DNA of 64,000 bases from Chloroflexota bacterium (GCA_011523515.1 WTGO01000048.1:1-64000), one strand, 5' to 3'. Positions 45,862-55,717 are shown, counted from the first letter of the stretch. Notes: generated by a model not told the origin, from the letters alone. Translations and numbers: made by a program.

Positions 45862-47070
45862 TTACGGGTGTGATTCGTCGATATCGGCGATGAGGCGCAT
45901 AAGTTGTCGTATTTCGGCTTCAATTAGGCGGCGAATCTTGGGTTTGTTGTTGGTATCGATTGAATTGATCTCTTTGCGTAGTTTGTTGCGCCAGTGGGTG
46001 GCGTCAGCGGCGAGTCGGGCGACGGCGTCTTTTTTGGCCTTGGTTTTCTTTACCGTTACTCGTGTAACGTTATCAAGCGCGGCCTTCATTTTGCGCAATT
46101 CACCTTCCGTAAGGTTCTCGTCGTCACCGCGGCGCCAGAGATCAGCGGGCAGGCGCAGGAGCGCGCGATACTGGCGCAGCTGACCGGCATCCGAGAGCCC
46201 CATGGCGTTCAGCAGACGCTCGCCCTGTCCGCGCGGAATGCGCCAGGCGGCGCCATCCGCCACCTGGGCGTAGAAGGCTTGCTCGTTCTCGCAGGCATCA
46301 ATCCTGAGGAAATTGTCCCAACCGTGCAGGTCCATCAGCAGCAGCGAAAGTTGGCGTGCGCGGCTGATCGCGTTGAGATTGTCGCGGGCATTGTTCTCGC
46401 TGGCTTGGCGCCAAACGTCAACCTGCTTGACAACGCGAGCGGGAATACGCGACCAATTGACGACGCTGCCATCGGGCCGCCGGTCGCCATCGCCGAATTT
46501 CCAATAGAGGATCTGGTACGCCAGCCAACGCCGCTCACCCGTTTCAATCTCGAAGTGATCCGCGTGCCTCACCAAGCTGATCGGATTCGACAAGCCGTCG
46601 CGGCGAATGCTGGCGGCCAGGTCGACGATCTTCATGAGCGCGATTTCTTTATTGGATAGCGGTTGCTCGGCAGCCGTCTGTTCATGCGTGTCATTTTCGG
46701 CTAGTGTGCCGCGGCTCGTGGATTGACCGTGCAAGAAGGGTATGATGTCGAAATCTTTTTGCCCGGTCTCCAGCTGCACTTCGATGATCCAGCGCTCGAA
46801 GATGTCGACGATATTGCGCGGATGTAGCGCGAAGATATCGGTCAGATCATGTGGAATGGTGTAGCGAGGCTGGATGGAATTGGGGTGAATCTCTTGAATG
46901 CTAACGGCTTCAATGGCTTGAAATTCGTTGTCAGCCGCGGCGATCTCCAGCGCTAAGTCGCCCAAGCCGAAGCCAATGGCGTCTGCAGTTTTGGGGTCGA
47001 GTGTATTGGGATTTGCGGAGAGCAGGTTTTCTTCGGTCTGTATCTTGCGGCGGCGTTCACGGCTGCTCAT
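45862..47070 (-). CDS. parB: ParB-like partition protein
   Basis: This 402-residue protein has a ParB/sulfiredoxin-type domain in the middle: [20 protein letters not shown] (about 141-160), then [18 protein letters not shown], the ERRxxA box that defines ParB. A helical part with [20 protein letters not shown] follows. It should bind centromere-like sites and work with ParA. It is longer than usual because of an extra N-terminal part. Its start overlaps the end of parA by 14 bases. Confidence 0.85.
   Translation of the reverse strand: MSSRERRRKIQTEENLLSANPNTLDPKTADAIGFGLGDLALEIAAADNEFQAIEAVSIQEIHPNSIQPRYTIPHDLTDIFALHPRNIVDIFERWIIEVQLETGQKDFDIIPFLHGQSTSRGTLAENDTHEQTAAEQPLSNKEIALMKIVDLAASIRRDGLSNPISLVRHADHFEIETGERRWLAYQILYWKFGDGDRRPDGSVVNWSRIPARVVKQVDVWRQASENNARDNLNAISRARQLSLLLMDLHGWDNFLRIDACENEQAFYAQVADGAAWRIPRGQGERLLNAMGLSDAGQLRQYRALLRLPADLWRRGDDENLTEGELRKMKAALDNVTRVTVKKTKAKKDAVARLAADATHWRNKLRKEINSIDTNNKPKIRRLIEAEIRQLMRLIADIDESHP
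46054..46069. promoter_or_regulatory. Candidate ParB-binding palindrome 2 (inside parB)
   Basis: CGTTAC TCGT GTAACG has perfect six-base arms. It is inside the parB coding sequence, as parS sites often are in or near par genes. It does not match the usual chromosomal parS. Confidence 0.4.
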
Positions 47071-47854
47071 AGATGCGCTCCTCCAATTGCTCTACCAGCC
47101 GCCAGGCATCGTCGGCGGTTCCGCTGCCGGGCGCCAGGGAGAAGACGGTGCGGCGAGCGCTGGCCACCTCGGTCCAGATCGTCCGAACCGGCAGCGGTTT
47201 CCAAACCAAACTGCCAAAGGCGTCCTGTAAGCGACGCAAGTTGTCTTGATGTTCCAGAGTCCGCCCGCGGTACATGGTCGGCACTACGCCCAGCACTTTG
47301 ATATCGTTCAAATCGTACTGTTGGCGAATAGGACTGAATTGGTCTTTGTGCGTCAAGCTCTCGCGTAGACCATCGAAGCTCCAGGCTTCACATTTAGTAG
47401 GATAAATGATGCCGTCGGTCGCCATATAAATGGATGAATGCAAAAGCGACGGCGTCGGTGAGGTGTCAAAGAAAACGAAGTCGATGGCGTTGCGCAATTG
47501 ATTAAAGCGCTTTAAGACGGTAAAGGCATCGGATATATTACCGGCGATGCTGCGTGTCTCAATATTTGACGGCACCACCAGCAATTGCCCACTGGTATTA
47601 TGCGCCTCGTCCGGCACATTGAATCGTTCCGCGGGCACCGGACGCAATACCTTTTGAAAGGGCGCGTTACGCACGATCAGGTCATAGAAGCCCGGCTCCT
47701 TGGACAGGCCGAAGGCGATGGTGGCGTGCCCCTGCGGGTCAGCATCCACAAGAATCACGCGCTTGCCACGAATCGCCAAGCCCGCGGCCAGGTGAGTGGC
47801 GAGCGTGGTCTTGCCCACGCCCCCCTTCTCGTTAAGGAGTGTGATGATCTTCAT
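47057..47854 (-). CDS. parA: ParA-family ATPase
   Basis: This 265-residue protein begins [20 protein letters not shown], a deviant Walker A (KGGVGKTT, residues 10-17). Further segments are [13 protein letters not shown] and [16 protein letters not shown]. It is a Walker-type partition ATPase that moves DNA with ParB. It lacks the long N-terminal HTH of plasmid P1 ParA; the separate winged-helix gene next to it may fill that role. The order is winged helix, parA, parB on one strand. Confidence 0.9.
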   Translation of the reverse strand: MKIITLLNEKGGVGKTTLATHLAAGLAIRGKRVILVDADPQGHATIAFGLSKEPGFYDLIVRNAPFQKVLRPVPAERFNVPDEAHNTSGQLLVVPSNIETRSIAGNISDAFTVLKRFNQLRNAIDFVFFDTSPTPSLLHSSIYMATDGIIYPTKCEAWSFDGLRESLTHKDQFSPIRQQYDLNDIKVLGVVPTMYRGRTLEHQDNLRRLQDAFGSLVWKPLPVRTIWTEVASARRTVFSLAPGSGTADDAWRLVEQLEERIYEQP

Positions 47855-47863
47855 GCGGGCAAC

Positions 47864-48109
47864 CTATTCTAGCGAGAACTGACGAGCCACACTATAAACG
47901 TAACCTGTTACACCATTGTTAAAGGACACGATGTTGCGATTGAACACGCCGTCTGCGACCAGCGCGTCCATCATATTGATCAGATGGGGCGTTTTCTTGC
48001 GGTTGAGCCGGTTGACGATCTCAGTGCGCGTCAGCGGACGTTCGCTGCGGGCCACAATGTCGATCATCATTTGCCGTGTCTCGGAACGGGGACGATGGTC
48101 TTGAGACAT
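47864..48109 (-). CDS. Small winged-helix DNA-binding protein
   Basis: This 81-residue protein has a helix-turn-helix-like segment: MMIDIVARSERPLTRTEIVN, RLNRKKTPHLINMMDALVAD, then a wing (FNRNIVSFNNGVTGYVYSV). The start at 48109 is preferred over one at 48250 because the similarity to wHTH proteins begins there. It lies 9 bases before parA and probably regulates the par operon. A GTAAC/GTTAC palindrome (47899-47912) lies near its 3' end. Confidence 0.7.
   Translation of the reverse strand: MSQDHRPRSETRQMMIDIVARSERPLTRTEIVNRLNRKKTPHLINMMDALVADGVFNRNIVSFNNGVTGYVYSVARQFSLE
47899..47912. promoter_or_regulatory. Candidate palindrome 3 (GTAAC-CT-GTTAC)
   Basis: CGTAAC CT GTTACA uses the same five-base half-sites as palindromes 1 and 2 but in the opposite order. 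It is 45 bases before the parA start. Confidence 0.3.
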
Positions 48110-48329
48110 CCGGGGAGGTGCTCCAACATTAAACAGTATAGATACAATACAAGAGTAGCGTGTATTTGATCTTAAAGCAAGCTTAAAGTGGAGATTCGCG
48201 GAAAATTGATCATGGACGCGGAATACTAATTGAATCGCGGATATCGACAATCTGATGTTGCAAATTGTATCAGCTTGCTCGCCGATTTTCTAGTATCGCG
48301 CGGACGTAGGGAATGCGCGTTTCGCGGTC

Positions 48330-48335
48330 TATAAT
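48330..48335 (+). promoter_or_regulatory. -10 box close to the helicase start
   Basis: TATAAT ends 6 bases before the ATG at 48342. A transcript would begin at or next to the start codon, suggesting a leaderless mRNA. No good -35 box was found. Confidence 0.4.
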
Positions 48336-48341
48336 GGTTGA

Positions 48342-50462
48342 ATGTCAATTGCAAGCAGCCAATTGAATACGAAGCAGTCGGCGCTGGTTGAGTTTCCTTT
48401 GGACCAGAATATATGGCTGGAAGGGATCGCAGGGGGCGGGAAGACTACTGTAGGAGTAAGCCGCGTGCTGCGCCTGTTGTCTGGAGGCGTGCCGGCAGAG
48501 TCAATCTTGATTTTTGTGCCGCAGCGATCGCTTGCGAATCCCTACATCAATGCGCTGCGCGACCATACGCTGTATTCAGGCGGGCAGGCGACGGTGCATA
48601 CCATCGGCAGTTTGTCGCTGCAAATGGTCGAGATGTTTTGGTTCCTCATCGCCGAGCGCGCCGGCTTCGCGCATCCGCTAGACCTGCCCAATTTCCTCAG
48701 CCTTGAGCTGGTGCAATACTTCATGACCCGCGCCATCGAGCCGCTGGTGAATCAGCGCGATTATTTCAACAGTGTACGCATTGACCGCGCGCGGCTCTAC
48801 AGCCAGATTGTCGACAATATGAACAAGGCGGCGCTGGTCGGCTTTCCCGTCAGCGAGATCGCCGCGCGCTTGAAGGCGGCGCTGGCGGGCGGCGTGGAGC
48901 AGTCGCATATTTTCGACGATGCTCAGACCTGCGCGCTGGCGTTCCGCGACTATTGCCTGGGGCGCAATCTGCTCGACTTCTCGCTGACCGTGGAGGTGTT
49001 CCGCGATCATGTTCTGTCGCTGCCGCCGGCGCAGGCTTATCTGCGCAGTCGTTTTCGACATCTCGTCGTCGACAATGCGGAAGAAGACAATCCGGCCTCG
49101 CACCGCTTCCTGGCATCGCTGCTGGAGGACTGCGAGTCGGCGCTGCTGATCTATGATCGAGATGCCGGTTTTCGCCGCTTCCTGGGCGCCGATCCGGACC
49201 ACGCGCGCCGCTTGCGGCAATTCTGCCAGATTCAGGAGTCGCTGAAAAAGAGCCAGGTGATGGAGCCGGCTGTCGAAGCGCTGGGTTCCAAATTGGCGGC
49301 GCAACTCGGCCTGGTCGAGTCGCGCGATGACGACATTGATCCGCGCGCGGCGCTAACGGCGGAAGCGCGCCGCTATCATCCGCAGATGGTGGATTGGGTG
49401 GCTGATCAGATCAGCAGATTGATTCATGAAGGTTCGACGCCGCCGGGCGAGATCGTGGTGCTGGCGCCTTTTCTGTCCGATGTCTTGCGCTTTGGATTAA
49501 TGGAAAGCCTGGACAAGCGTGGGGTCCAGACGCGTTCGCACCGGCCGTCACGGGCGCTGCGAGACGAGCGCGCCGCCCGCACGCTGCTGACCCTGGCGCG
49601 TCTGGCGCATCCGCAGTGGCAGCTGCAGCCGGCCGAATTCGATATCGCCTTCGCGCTGATGTCCGTCATCGACGGGCTGGACTTGATTCGCGCCAAGCTG
49701 CTGACTGAGATGCTCTATCGTCAGGGAGCGCTGCTGCCTTTCTCCCAAGTGCAGTCCCCAATGATGCAGACGCGCGTCACTTTCGAATTGGGCGAGCGCT
49801 ACGACCGGCTGGTCAATTGGCTGGAGCGCTACCAGCAGGAAGGCGGGGTGGAGGCCATCGACATCTTCTTCAAACGCATTTTCGGCGAGCTGTTGTCGCG
49901 CAGCGGCTACGGCTTCCATGGCAATATTGATGCCGGCAATATCTGCATGAATCTGGTCGATTCCGCTCGCAACTTCCGCTGGTCGCTGGATTTCCTGGGG
50001 CGCTACGACGAGACGACCGACCTGGGTCGGGATTATGTGCGGATGGTCGACCGCGGCGTGATCGCGAATTACTACCGACGCAGCTGGGAGGCGCAAGATG
50101 AAAACAGCGTCCTCATCGCGCCGGCTTATACCTTCCTGCTCTCCAATCGTCCGGTTGACTATCAGTTCTGGCTCAATATCGGCAGCGAAGGCTGGTCGCG
50201 CCGCTTGTATCAGCCGCTGACGCATCCCTACGTTTTGAGCCGGGGCTGGCAGGAGGGCGCGCGCTGGACCGAAGACGACGAGCAGGCCTGGAACCGCGGG
50301 ACGCTGGGCCGCCTGCTGCTGGCTTTAACGCGCCGCTGCCGCAAAGGCGTCTACCTCGGCTATAGCGAGCTCAGCGAGAGCGGTTACCAACAGCGCGGTT
50401 TGCTGCTGGAGGCGATACAGAACTTGCTGCGCCGCTACGCGCGTGAGGATGCGCCGGACTAG
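48342..50462 (+). CDS. UvrD/PcrA-like SF1 helicase-type protein, degenerate Walker B
   Basis: This 706-residue protein has Walker A GIAGGGKT (residues 28-35) and an early motif like SF1 helicases (LNTKQSALVE, IFVPQRSLANPY). The expected Walker B DExxQ reads DNAEE (LVVDNAEEDNPAS, Asp244). A late segment LLALTRRCRKGVYLGYS resembles SF1 motif VI. It should bind ATP, but helicase activity is doubtful. It may be an AddB-like or repair-linked ATPase. It is divergent from the wHTH-parA-parB operon, and its stop overlaps that of the following convergent SDR gene. Confidence 0.7.
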   Translation: MSIASSQLNTKQSALVEFPLDQNIWLEGIAGGGKTTVGVSRVLRLLSGGVPAESILIFVPQRSLANPYINALRDHTLYSGGQATVHTIGSLSLQMVEMFWFLIAERAGFAHPLDLPNFLSLELVQYFMTRAIEPLVNQRDYFNSVRIDRARLYSQIVDNMNKAALVGFPVSEIAARLKAALAGGVEQSHIFDDAQTCALAFRDYCLGRNLLDFSLTVEVFRDHVLSLPPAQAYLRSRFRHLVVDNAEEDNPASHRFLASLLEDCESALLIYDRDAGFRRFLGADPDHARRLRQFCQIQESLKKSQVMEPAVEALGSKLAAQLGLVESRDDDIDPRAALTAEARRYHPQMVDWVADQISRLIHEGSTPPGEIVVLAPFLSDVLRFGLMESLDKRGVQTRSHRPSRALRDERAARTLLTLARLAHPQWQLQPAEFDIAFALMSVIDGLDLIRAKLLTEMLYRQGALLPFSQVQSPMMQTRVTFELGERYDRLVNWLERYQQEGGVEAIDIFFKRIFGELLSRSGYGFHGNIDAGNICMNLVDSARNFRWSLDFLGRYDETTDLGRDYVRMVDRGVIANYYRRSWEAQDENSVLIAPAYTFLLSNRPVDYQFWLNIGSEGWSRRLYQPLTHPYVLSRGWQEGARWTEDDEQAWNRGTLGRLLLALTRRCRKGVYLGYSELSESGYQQRGLLLEAIQNLLRRYAREDAPD

Positions 50463-51214
50463 CTGTCAAATTGGAAAAGCGAGCAGCCGCCATCGAGCGT
50501 CAGGATGCTACCGGTCATGTAGGCTGTCTGCGGCCCCGCCAGGTAGACGACAGCGGCGGCGATCTCTTCCGGCGTCCCGGGCTCGCCCAGCGGAATAGCC
50601 TTGGCGACGCGCGCGGCGTATTGCGGCTCCTCGCGCAATTGCCGGCCTGCGAGCCCCGCTTTCACGATACCGGGCGCCACAGCGTTGACCAAGATGCCCA
50701 GCGGCGAGAGTTCGCGCGCCATCTGCTTGACCAGCATATTGACGCCCGCCTTGCTCACGGTGTAGGCGGTGATCTCGGGCCAGGGAATCTGGGCCACCCA
50801 ACTGGAAGTGAGTATGAGACGGCCGGCCGTGCCCTCCGCGACCATCACCCGCGCCGCCGCTTGACAGACGTTGAAGCAGCCGGTCAGGTTGATATCCAGA
50901 TGGTTCCGCCAATTCTCGCCGCTGAGCTCGAGGAAGGGCTGGGCGTCGACGATGCCGGCGTTGGAGCAGACGATGTCGAGCTGGGGCAAATCGGCGATGG
51001 CGCTGTCCACCGCCGCACGGTCGCGGACATCGACTTCGGCGTACTCGACCTGCGGGTCATGCGCGCGTACGCGCTCGATGGCGGCTGCTGCCTCAGCTTG
51101 TGGGAGGATGTCCCAAATGACGACATGCGCGCCGTTTGCGGCCAGCTGGCGGGCCATGGCGCTGCCGAGGTCGCCGGCGCCGCCGGTCACGATTGCGGTT
51201 TTGCCAGTTAGCAT
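50459..51214 (-). CDS. SDR family oxidoreductase
   Basis: This 251-residue short-chain dehydrogenase has the cofactor motif VTGGAGDLGSAMA, CSNAG (about residue 86), the Ser (LILTSSWV) and the YxxxK pair (TAYTVSKAG). GGAGAG precedes the start. The last four bases overlap the end of the helicase-like gene on the other strand. Its role is probably in sugar or alcohol oxidation. Confidence 0.87.
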   Translation of the reverse strand: MLTGKTAIVTGGAGDLGSAMARQLAANGAHVVIWDILPQAEAAAAIERVRAHDPQVEYAEVDVRDRAAVDSAIADLPQLDIVCSNAGIVDAQPFLELSGENWRNHLDINLTGCFNVCQAAARVMVAEGTAGRLILTSSWVAQIPWPEITAYTVSKAGVNMLVKQMARELSPLGILVNAVAPGIVKAGLAGRQLREEPQYAARVAKAIPLGEPGTPEEIAAAVVYLAGPQTAYMTGSILTLDGGCSLFQFDS

Positions 51215-51241
51215 AAGAGGCTCTCCTTTCTGCTCTGTGTG

Positions 51242-51281
51242 TTTACCATCGAGAGCGCCGTGAGCAAAGAGTTCGCTGAGT
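51242..51281 (+). repeat. Degraded arm of the inverted-end repeat family
   Basis: TTTACCATCGAGAGCGCCG and AAAGAGTTCGCTGAG resemble the left arm of the element at 59401, but with several changes and no right arm. Confidence 0.35.
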
Positions 51282-51340
51282 CGACTTCATCGCAGCTTTA
51301 AGCGGGGCGGAGCGCATAGACGAACACTAGCGCCAAGCCT

Positions 51341-51365
51341 TGTAGGGGCGGCCCTTGGGTCACCC
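51341..51365 (-). repeat. REP-like palindrome, copy 8
   Basis: In this copy the order is reversed: TGTAG then GGGCGGCCC TT GGGTCACCC, so it lies on the minus strand. It has one or two stem mismatches. Confidence 0.65.
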
Positions 51366-51427
51366 ATCGCATGCTAACCTGCGACCTGCAAGTTCGCCCT
51401 TTCCACGCCTGTCGTGCAAATGCCGGG

Positions 51428-54055
51428 TCATGCAAATATCACCCGCGCGCAAGCCACTGAGCGCGGCGGCACGCTCAGCGTAATGCCGCCGCCCGTGACC
51501 GGCAGCGCAGCGCCATCGACTCCGATGGGATTGCAAAGGCAAGCCGATATGATGCCCTGACCGGGAAAACTTAGTCGCTGCTCCACTGCCTTTTCGCCCA
51601 AAGAGCAGGCATGAACGATCAGCCCGCGGCCATCGGCGGCGCGCTTGAGTTGCAGCTCGCAAGCGCCCTCGGGGTCCGCCTGCATGAAGGTCCCGCTCGC
51701 GCCCAGTGCCGCGCCCGGCACGCGCACGACTAGCGGCGGCAGGCTCGCGTCCAGCGCAAAGCGCGAGGAAGCGGCGGGGTCGTAGCCGGCGCTCGACGTG
51801 AGCCGATAGCGCCCCAGGATGGCTTCGCCCTGGCTGGCTTTGAAGTTGGTATCCCAGTGATTGTGCAGCGCCCAGGAGATCAGCGTGGGCCGCCGCGCAT
51901 CCAGCTCATGCGCCCAGCGGCCGGTGGTGATGCCGCCGACTTGAATCAGCGGCGAATCCAGCGGCGCCAGCGTGACGGAGACATCGGAGTTGCCCACCTC
52001 CGCCCAGCGGTGTACCCCGTACCAGTCGCGGCAGGAGCCCGGCAGCTGCTCGCGCTCCGGCTCCAGCGGCACGCCGTTGAGATCGAGATGGAAGGTATGC
52101 CCTCCGTCTAACGCCAGCGGGAAGGGCACATAGACCGCTTCCGCCAGCGTCTGGAAGGTCTTGTCGATGAGCATGTCGATGTGCAGCGCCTTTTGATGCG
52201 CCGGCAGGCTGTAGCGCGCGTTGACGCTCTTGGCGCCTTTGGCTTGCAGCCGCGCTTCAATCTCCAGGCGGCCGGGCAATCGTCGCGCCGGCATGATCTC
52301 GACGGCGCTCGGCCCGCTGCGGCGGAAGGGACTGTCCTCGTGGCGGACGCCGAAATCTTCGCGGTCGAAATCCAGCGCGAAGATGGCGCGCCGGTCATCG
52401 GGGTGATCGACCCATTCGTAAATATACTGCCCGAGGCGCCACAGATCGTCGCTGTTGACCAGCTCGCGGCCCAGCTCTTTGTCGTACCAGCTGAGCAAGC
52501 CGCCAGTCTGCGGGTCGATCTGCAGGCGATACCAGCGATTCTCGATGCTGCCTTCGCCGATGGCGCTGTCCGGCGCCGTTACGGGGGAGCGCGGCGCGAT
52601 GACGGCGTAGCTGAACGCCGGCAGCTCGAGGTCGATCATCATGTCGCTGGGCGTATCGGCGATTAAGGGTGGATCTTCGCGATAATTGCCAATGAGGAAC
52701 TGCTCCAGCACGCCGTAGGGCGCGGCGCCGCCCATATCCGGCGGCAGCGGATGACGGATATGTCGCGCCCAACCACAGCTGTTGAGCACGAGATAGTGGA
52801 AATTGTCGGGCGCGTCAGCCGGGTCGGCGGTTATGTATTGCCCCCAGCGGCGCCAGGCCTCGCCCTCCGGTGTGACGCCGGTGATCTCGCGGGCCAGTTT
52901 GCGGCCCGCGTCGGCCAGCAGCTCATGCGTCAGGCCATAGCCGCCGTAAGCGAAGCTGGCTTTGCGATTGTAGCTGGCGCGGGTAAAGGGCGAATGCGGC
53001 CGGCGGATGCTGGTGAAACCACCCCAGGTATGCTCATCGTAGAGTGAGACCAAATGATAAGCCTCTTCGATCAAGCCGAGATCGGCGCTGTCAACCTGGG
53101 TCGCCAGATAGTCCAGCAGCGGCAGCAATTCTTCCGTTTGACGATTCAGGCTGGTCTCATAGATCGACGAGCCGACGCCGTCCGCCCACCAATCGGCCCA
53201 GTCGCCGCGCCATTCGTCCAGTGTCTCGCCGTAGTCCTGGCGCAGGCTCTGCGCGAAGCCGTCGATGGTGGTGAAGATCAGTTGCGGCTCGCGCCCGCTG
53301 GCGTTCCAGTCGCGCACAAAATCGGCCATATGCGGCAGCGGCGGGCCATTGTCGACGCGCGCCGGATGCGTAATCTGGGCATACAAGAAGTCGTAGGGGT
53401 AGTCGTCGCGCGCTTCCAGCTGGGCCAGTTGTGGCGGCAGCAGCTCATCGACAAAATTCATATCGCTAAGCCCGTAGCGGAAGATGCCGTAGAGGTAGTG
53501 CGGCCCGTTGAAAGCGAGTAAGCGCCGGCCGGCCGGCCCGCGCCACCAAAAGGCGTTCAGGTCGGGTTCGGGACGGCGACCGCGGTGCATATTGATGGAC
53601 ATGGTCAATGTATGGATGTCGATGGCGGGCAGCAGATCGGCCCAGAGCCAGCTGGCGCCGTTGACATCGCATTGCATGGCGGCGCTGATCACAATGCCGT
53701 AGTTGTCTCGCAGGCGCCGCACCGGCAGCAGCGAGCGCAGCATGCCGGCGGTGGAGAGCATGGGCGTCCAGTGATACTGCATGCCGGCCACCGCCATTTG
53801 ACCGCGGCGATGCAATTCGAGGAAGCGGTCCACCTGCGCGGCCGGGCGTTCCTGGAAATAGCGCTCGACGAAAGCCGTTACCTCGCAGGTCCATTTATAA
53901 CGCGCCGCTTCGGGGTAGTCGGCCGTGGCTTCGCCCAGCTCAATAGCGTCGTCGATGAAGCCGAGGTGCTGACGGAAGACCGTATCTTGATGGTCGGTGT
54001 AGCCGATATCGGTGTGGGTGTGGCTGGTGAGGTAGATGCGCTTGATTTTTGGCAT
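51428..54055 (-). CDS. GH38-type alpha-mannosidase-like glycoside hydrolase
   Basis: This 875-residue protein begins like GH38: IYLTSHTHTDIGYTDHQ with the metal-binding His12-x-His14-x-Asp16, and AMQCDVNGASW with candidate nucleophile Asp130. Later domains include a beta-sandwich half (about 500-870) as in GH38 mannosidases. Zinc-dependent cleavage of alpha-mannosides or related bonds is likely. No signal peptide is seen, so it acts in the cytoplasm on imported oligosaccharides. AGGAAT precedes the start. It is 120 bases after the hisN-type gene on the same strand. Confidence 0.82.
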   Translation of the reverse strand: MPKIKRIYLTSHTHTDIGYTDHQDTVFRQHLGFIDDAIELGEATADYPEAARYKWTCEVTAFVERYFQERPAAQVDRFLELHRRGQMAVAGMQYHWTPMLSTAGMLRSLLPVRRLRDNYGIVISAAMQCDVNGASWLWADLLPAIDIHTLTMSINMHRGRRPEPDLNAFWWRGPAGRRLLAFNGPHYLYGIFRYGLSDMNFVDELLPPQLAQLEARDDYPYDFLYAQITHPARVDNGPPLPHMADFVRDWNASGREPQLIFTTIDGFAQSLRQDYGETLDEWRGDWADWWADGVGSSIYETSLNRQTEELLPLLDYLATQVDSADLGLIEEAYHLVSLYDEHTWGGFTSIRRPHSPFTRASYNRKASFAYGGYGLTHELLADAGRKLAREITGVTPEGEAWRRWGQYITADPADAPDNFHYLVLNSCGWARHIRHPLPPDMGGAAPYGVLEQFLIGNYREDPPLIADTPSDMMIDLELPAFSYAVIAPRSPVTAPDSAIGEGSIENRWYRLQIDPQTGGLLSWYDKELGRELVNSDDLWRLGQYIYEWVDHPDDRRAIFALDFDREDFGVRHEDSPFRRSGPSAVEIMPARRLPGRLEIEARLQAKGAKSVNARYSLPAHQKALHIDMLIDKTFQTLAEAVYVPFPLALDGGHTFHLDLNGVPLEPEREQLPGSCRDWYGVHRWAEVGNSDVSVTLAPLDSPLIQVGGITTGRWAHELDARRPTLISWALHNHWDTNFKASQGEAILGRYRLTSSAGYDPAASSRFALDASLPPLVVRVPGAALGASGTFMQADPEGACELQLKRAADGRGLIVHACSLGEKAVEQRLSFPGQGIISACLCNPIGVDGAALPVTGGGITLSVPPRSVACARVIFA

Positions 54056-54175
54056 GATAGATTCCTGCCGTCAATAGGACCGTTGTCGGGCGACCGGATC
54101 GGTCTCCCCTGCGCCCGGTTAAGCATGGGCACCCAGATAAGTTTATTGGTTTATAGCGTTTTCGGAGCCGTCTCG

Positions 54176-54931
54176 CTAGGCGATCAGCACGCGCAGCACC
54201 TGGCTGTGCAGCGGGCCGTTGCTGGCGATGATGCCATTGCCGCTTAGCGGGGGGCCGCCGTTCCAGGATGTTATCTTGCCGCCGGCGCCTTCGATAACCG
54301 GGATGAGCGCCACGATATCCCAGAGGTGCATGATGGGGTCGAGCATGACATCGGCGTAACCGGTTGCCACTAGAAAATAGCCGTGGCAGTCGCCCCAGGT
54401 GCGGTTGATGCTCGTCATGCCCATCAGTTGCTGAAAGGCGATGCCATTTTGGTATTGGCCGACATGAATGAAATCGGTGTAGCACAGCACCGCCTCGCGC
54501 AGGTCGCGCCTGGCGCTGACCCGCACCGGCTCGTCATTGAGCCGGGCTTCTTCGCCGTCGCCGACCAGCAGATGCGAGGTCACGGGATGATGAATCGCGC
54601 CCACGATGGGTTGGCCCGCTTTCATCAAGCCGATCAGCGTGCCGAAGAGGAAAGTGCCGCTGACGAATGACTTGGTGCCGTCGATGGGGTCGAGCACCCA
54701 CTGGTATTCAGCGTCTTCGTTGTGAACCCCGAATTCTTCGCCAATGATGCCGTGATCGGGATAGGACTTCATGATCATTTCGCGCATGACCTCTTCGGCC
54801 TGGCGGTCGGCGATGGTCACGGGCGATTGGTCGTCTTTGGTCGCGACCGCCACGCCGCTGCGAAAATAACGCTTTATGATTTCGCCGCTGGCGTGGGCCA
54901 GCTCCTTGCTGAAATCGACAAATTCTTGCAT
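54176..54931 (-). CDS. hisN: Inositol monophosphatase-type histidinol-phosphatase
   Basis: This 251-residue protein has the IMPase motifs GEEFG, WVLDPIDGTKSF (metal-binding D-P-I-D-G-T) and WDIVALIPVIEGAGG (late Asp). The neighbours hisB, hisC and hisD make it the likely histidinol-phosphate phosphatase (HisN type), since no HisB phosphatase domain is present. The substrate is inferred from context. It lies 6 bases after hisB. Confidence 0.82.
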   Translation of the reverse strand: MQEFVDFSKELAHASGEIIKRYFRSGVAVATKDDQSPVTIADRQAEEVMREMIMKSYPDHGIIGEEFGVHNEDAEYQWVLDPIDGTKSFVSGTFLFGTLIGLMKAGQPIVGAIHHPVTSHLLVGDGEEARLNDEPVRVSARRDLREAVLCYTDFIHVGQYQNGIAFQQLMGMTSINRTWGDCHGYFLVATGYADVMLDPIMHLWDIVALIPVIEGAGGKITSWNGGPPLSGNGIIASNGPLHSQVLRVLIA

Positions 54932-54937
54932 GAGGCT

Positions 54938-55534
54938 TTACTCCGTCAAGGTGCCTTTGGTGCTGGGGATGCCGCGCCGGCCCGGGTCGCGCGCCACCGC
55001 CTGCGCCAGGGCGCGCCCGAGAGCTTTAAAGAGCGCCTCGGCTTTGTGATGGTCGTTGCGTCCGTAGAGCACCTCGGCGTGCAAGTTCATCTTGGCGTGG
55101 GCCGCGACCGTCTCCAGCGCGTGCGCCACCAGATCTGTCGGCATCTGGCCCATCATTGGCGTATTGAAGTCGGCCTGGATGACGGCGTAAGGCCGGCCGC
55201 TGAGGTCAATGACGACCCGCGCCAGCGCCTCGTCCATCGGCACGAAGGCCGTGCCCATGCGCTGGATGCCCGCGCGCGCGCCGAGCGCTTCGTCAACGGC
55301 TTTGCCCAGGCAAATGGCGATATCCTCGATGCAGTGGTGGGCGTCGATATGCAGATCGCCAGTGGCCTTCACGCTCAAGTCGAACTTGCCGTGCAAGGCG
55401 ATATGCCCCAGCATGTGGTCGTAGAAGCCGATGCCGCTGCTGATTTCGGCATTGCCGGCGCCATCAAGATTGAGGCTGAGTTCGATCTCGGTCTCTTTGG
55501 TGTAGCGCTTGATCTCTGCTATTCGCTCGGGCAT
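54938..55534 (-). CDS. hisB: Imidazoleglycerol-phosphate dehydratase
   Basis: This 198-residue protein is a monofunctional His[55 protein letters not shown] and [18 protein letters not shown] with the manganese-binding histidines. It removes water from imidazoleglycerol phosphate in histidine synthesis. There is no N-terminal phosphatase domain; that step is supplied by the hisN-type gene. Confidence 0.94.
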   Translation of the reverse strand: MPERIAEIKRYTKETEIELSLNLDGAGNAEISSGIGFYDHMLGHIALHGKFDLSVKATGDLHIDAHHCIEDIAICLGKAVDEALGARAGIQRMGTAFVPMDEALARVVIDLSGRPYAVIQADFNTPMMGQMPTDLVAHALETVAAHAKMNLHAEVLYGRNDHHKAEALFKALGRALAQAVARDPGRRGIPSTKGTLTE

Positions 55535-55675
55535 GGCCTATACCTTCACTGAGCGTTTGATGAACTTCGTACAGGACATTTAACCACAGCCGCTCGGCGG
55601 CAGCGAGAATGGCTACCGCGCTCACGCAAAATATCATATGCCCTCGGTTACCGCAATCGGCGGTTTGACAAATAA

Positions 55676-55702
55676 GACAGCACAGAGGACACAGAGGATT
55701 AT
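55676..55702. repeat. Repeat arm fragment in the hisC-hisB gap
   Basis: CAGCACAGAGGACACAGAGG matches the arm of the inverted-end family. It sits in the 183-base gap between hisC and hisB, where these genes are usually close together. Confidence 0.5.
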
Positions 55703-55717
55703 TTGCACGGGGCGCAA

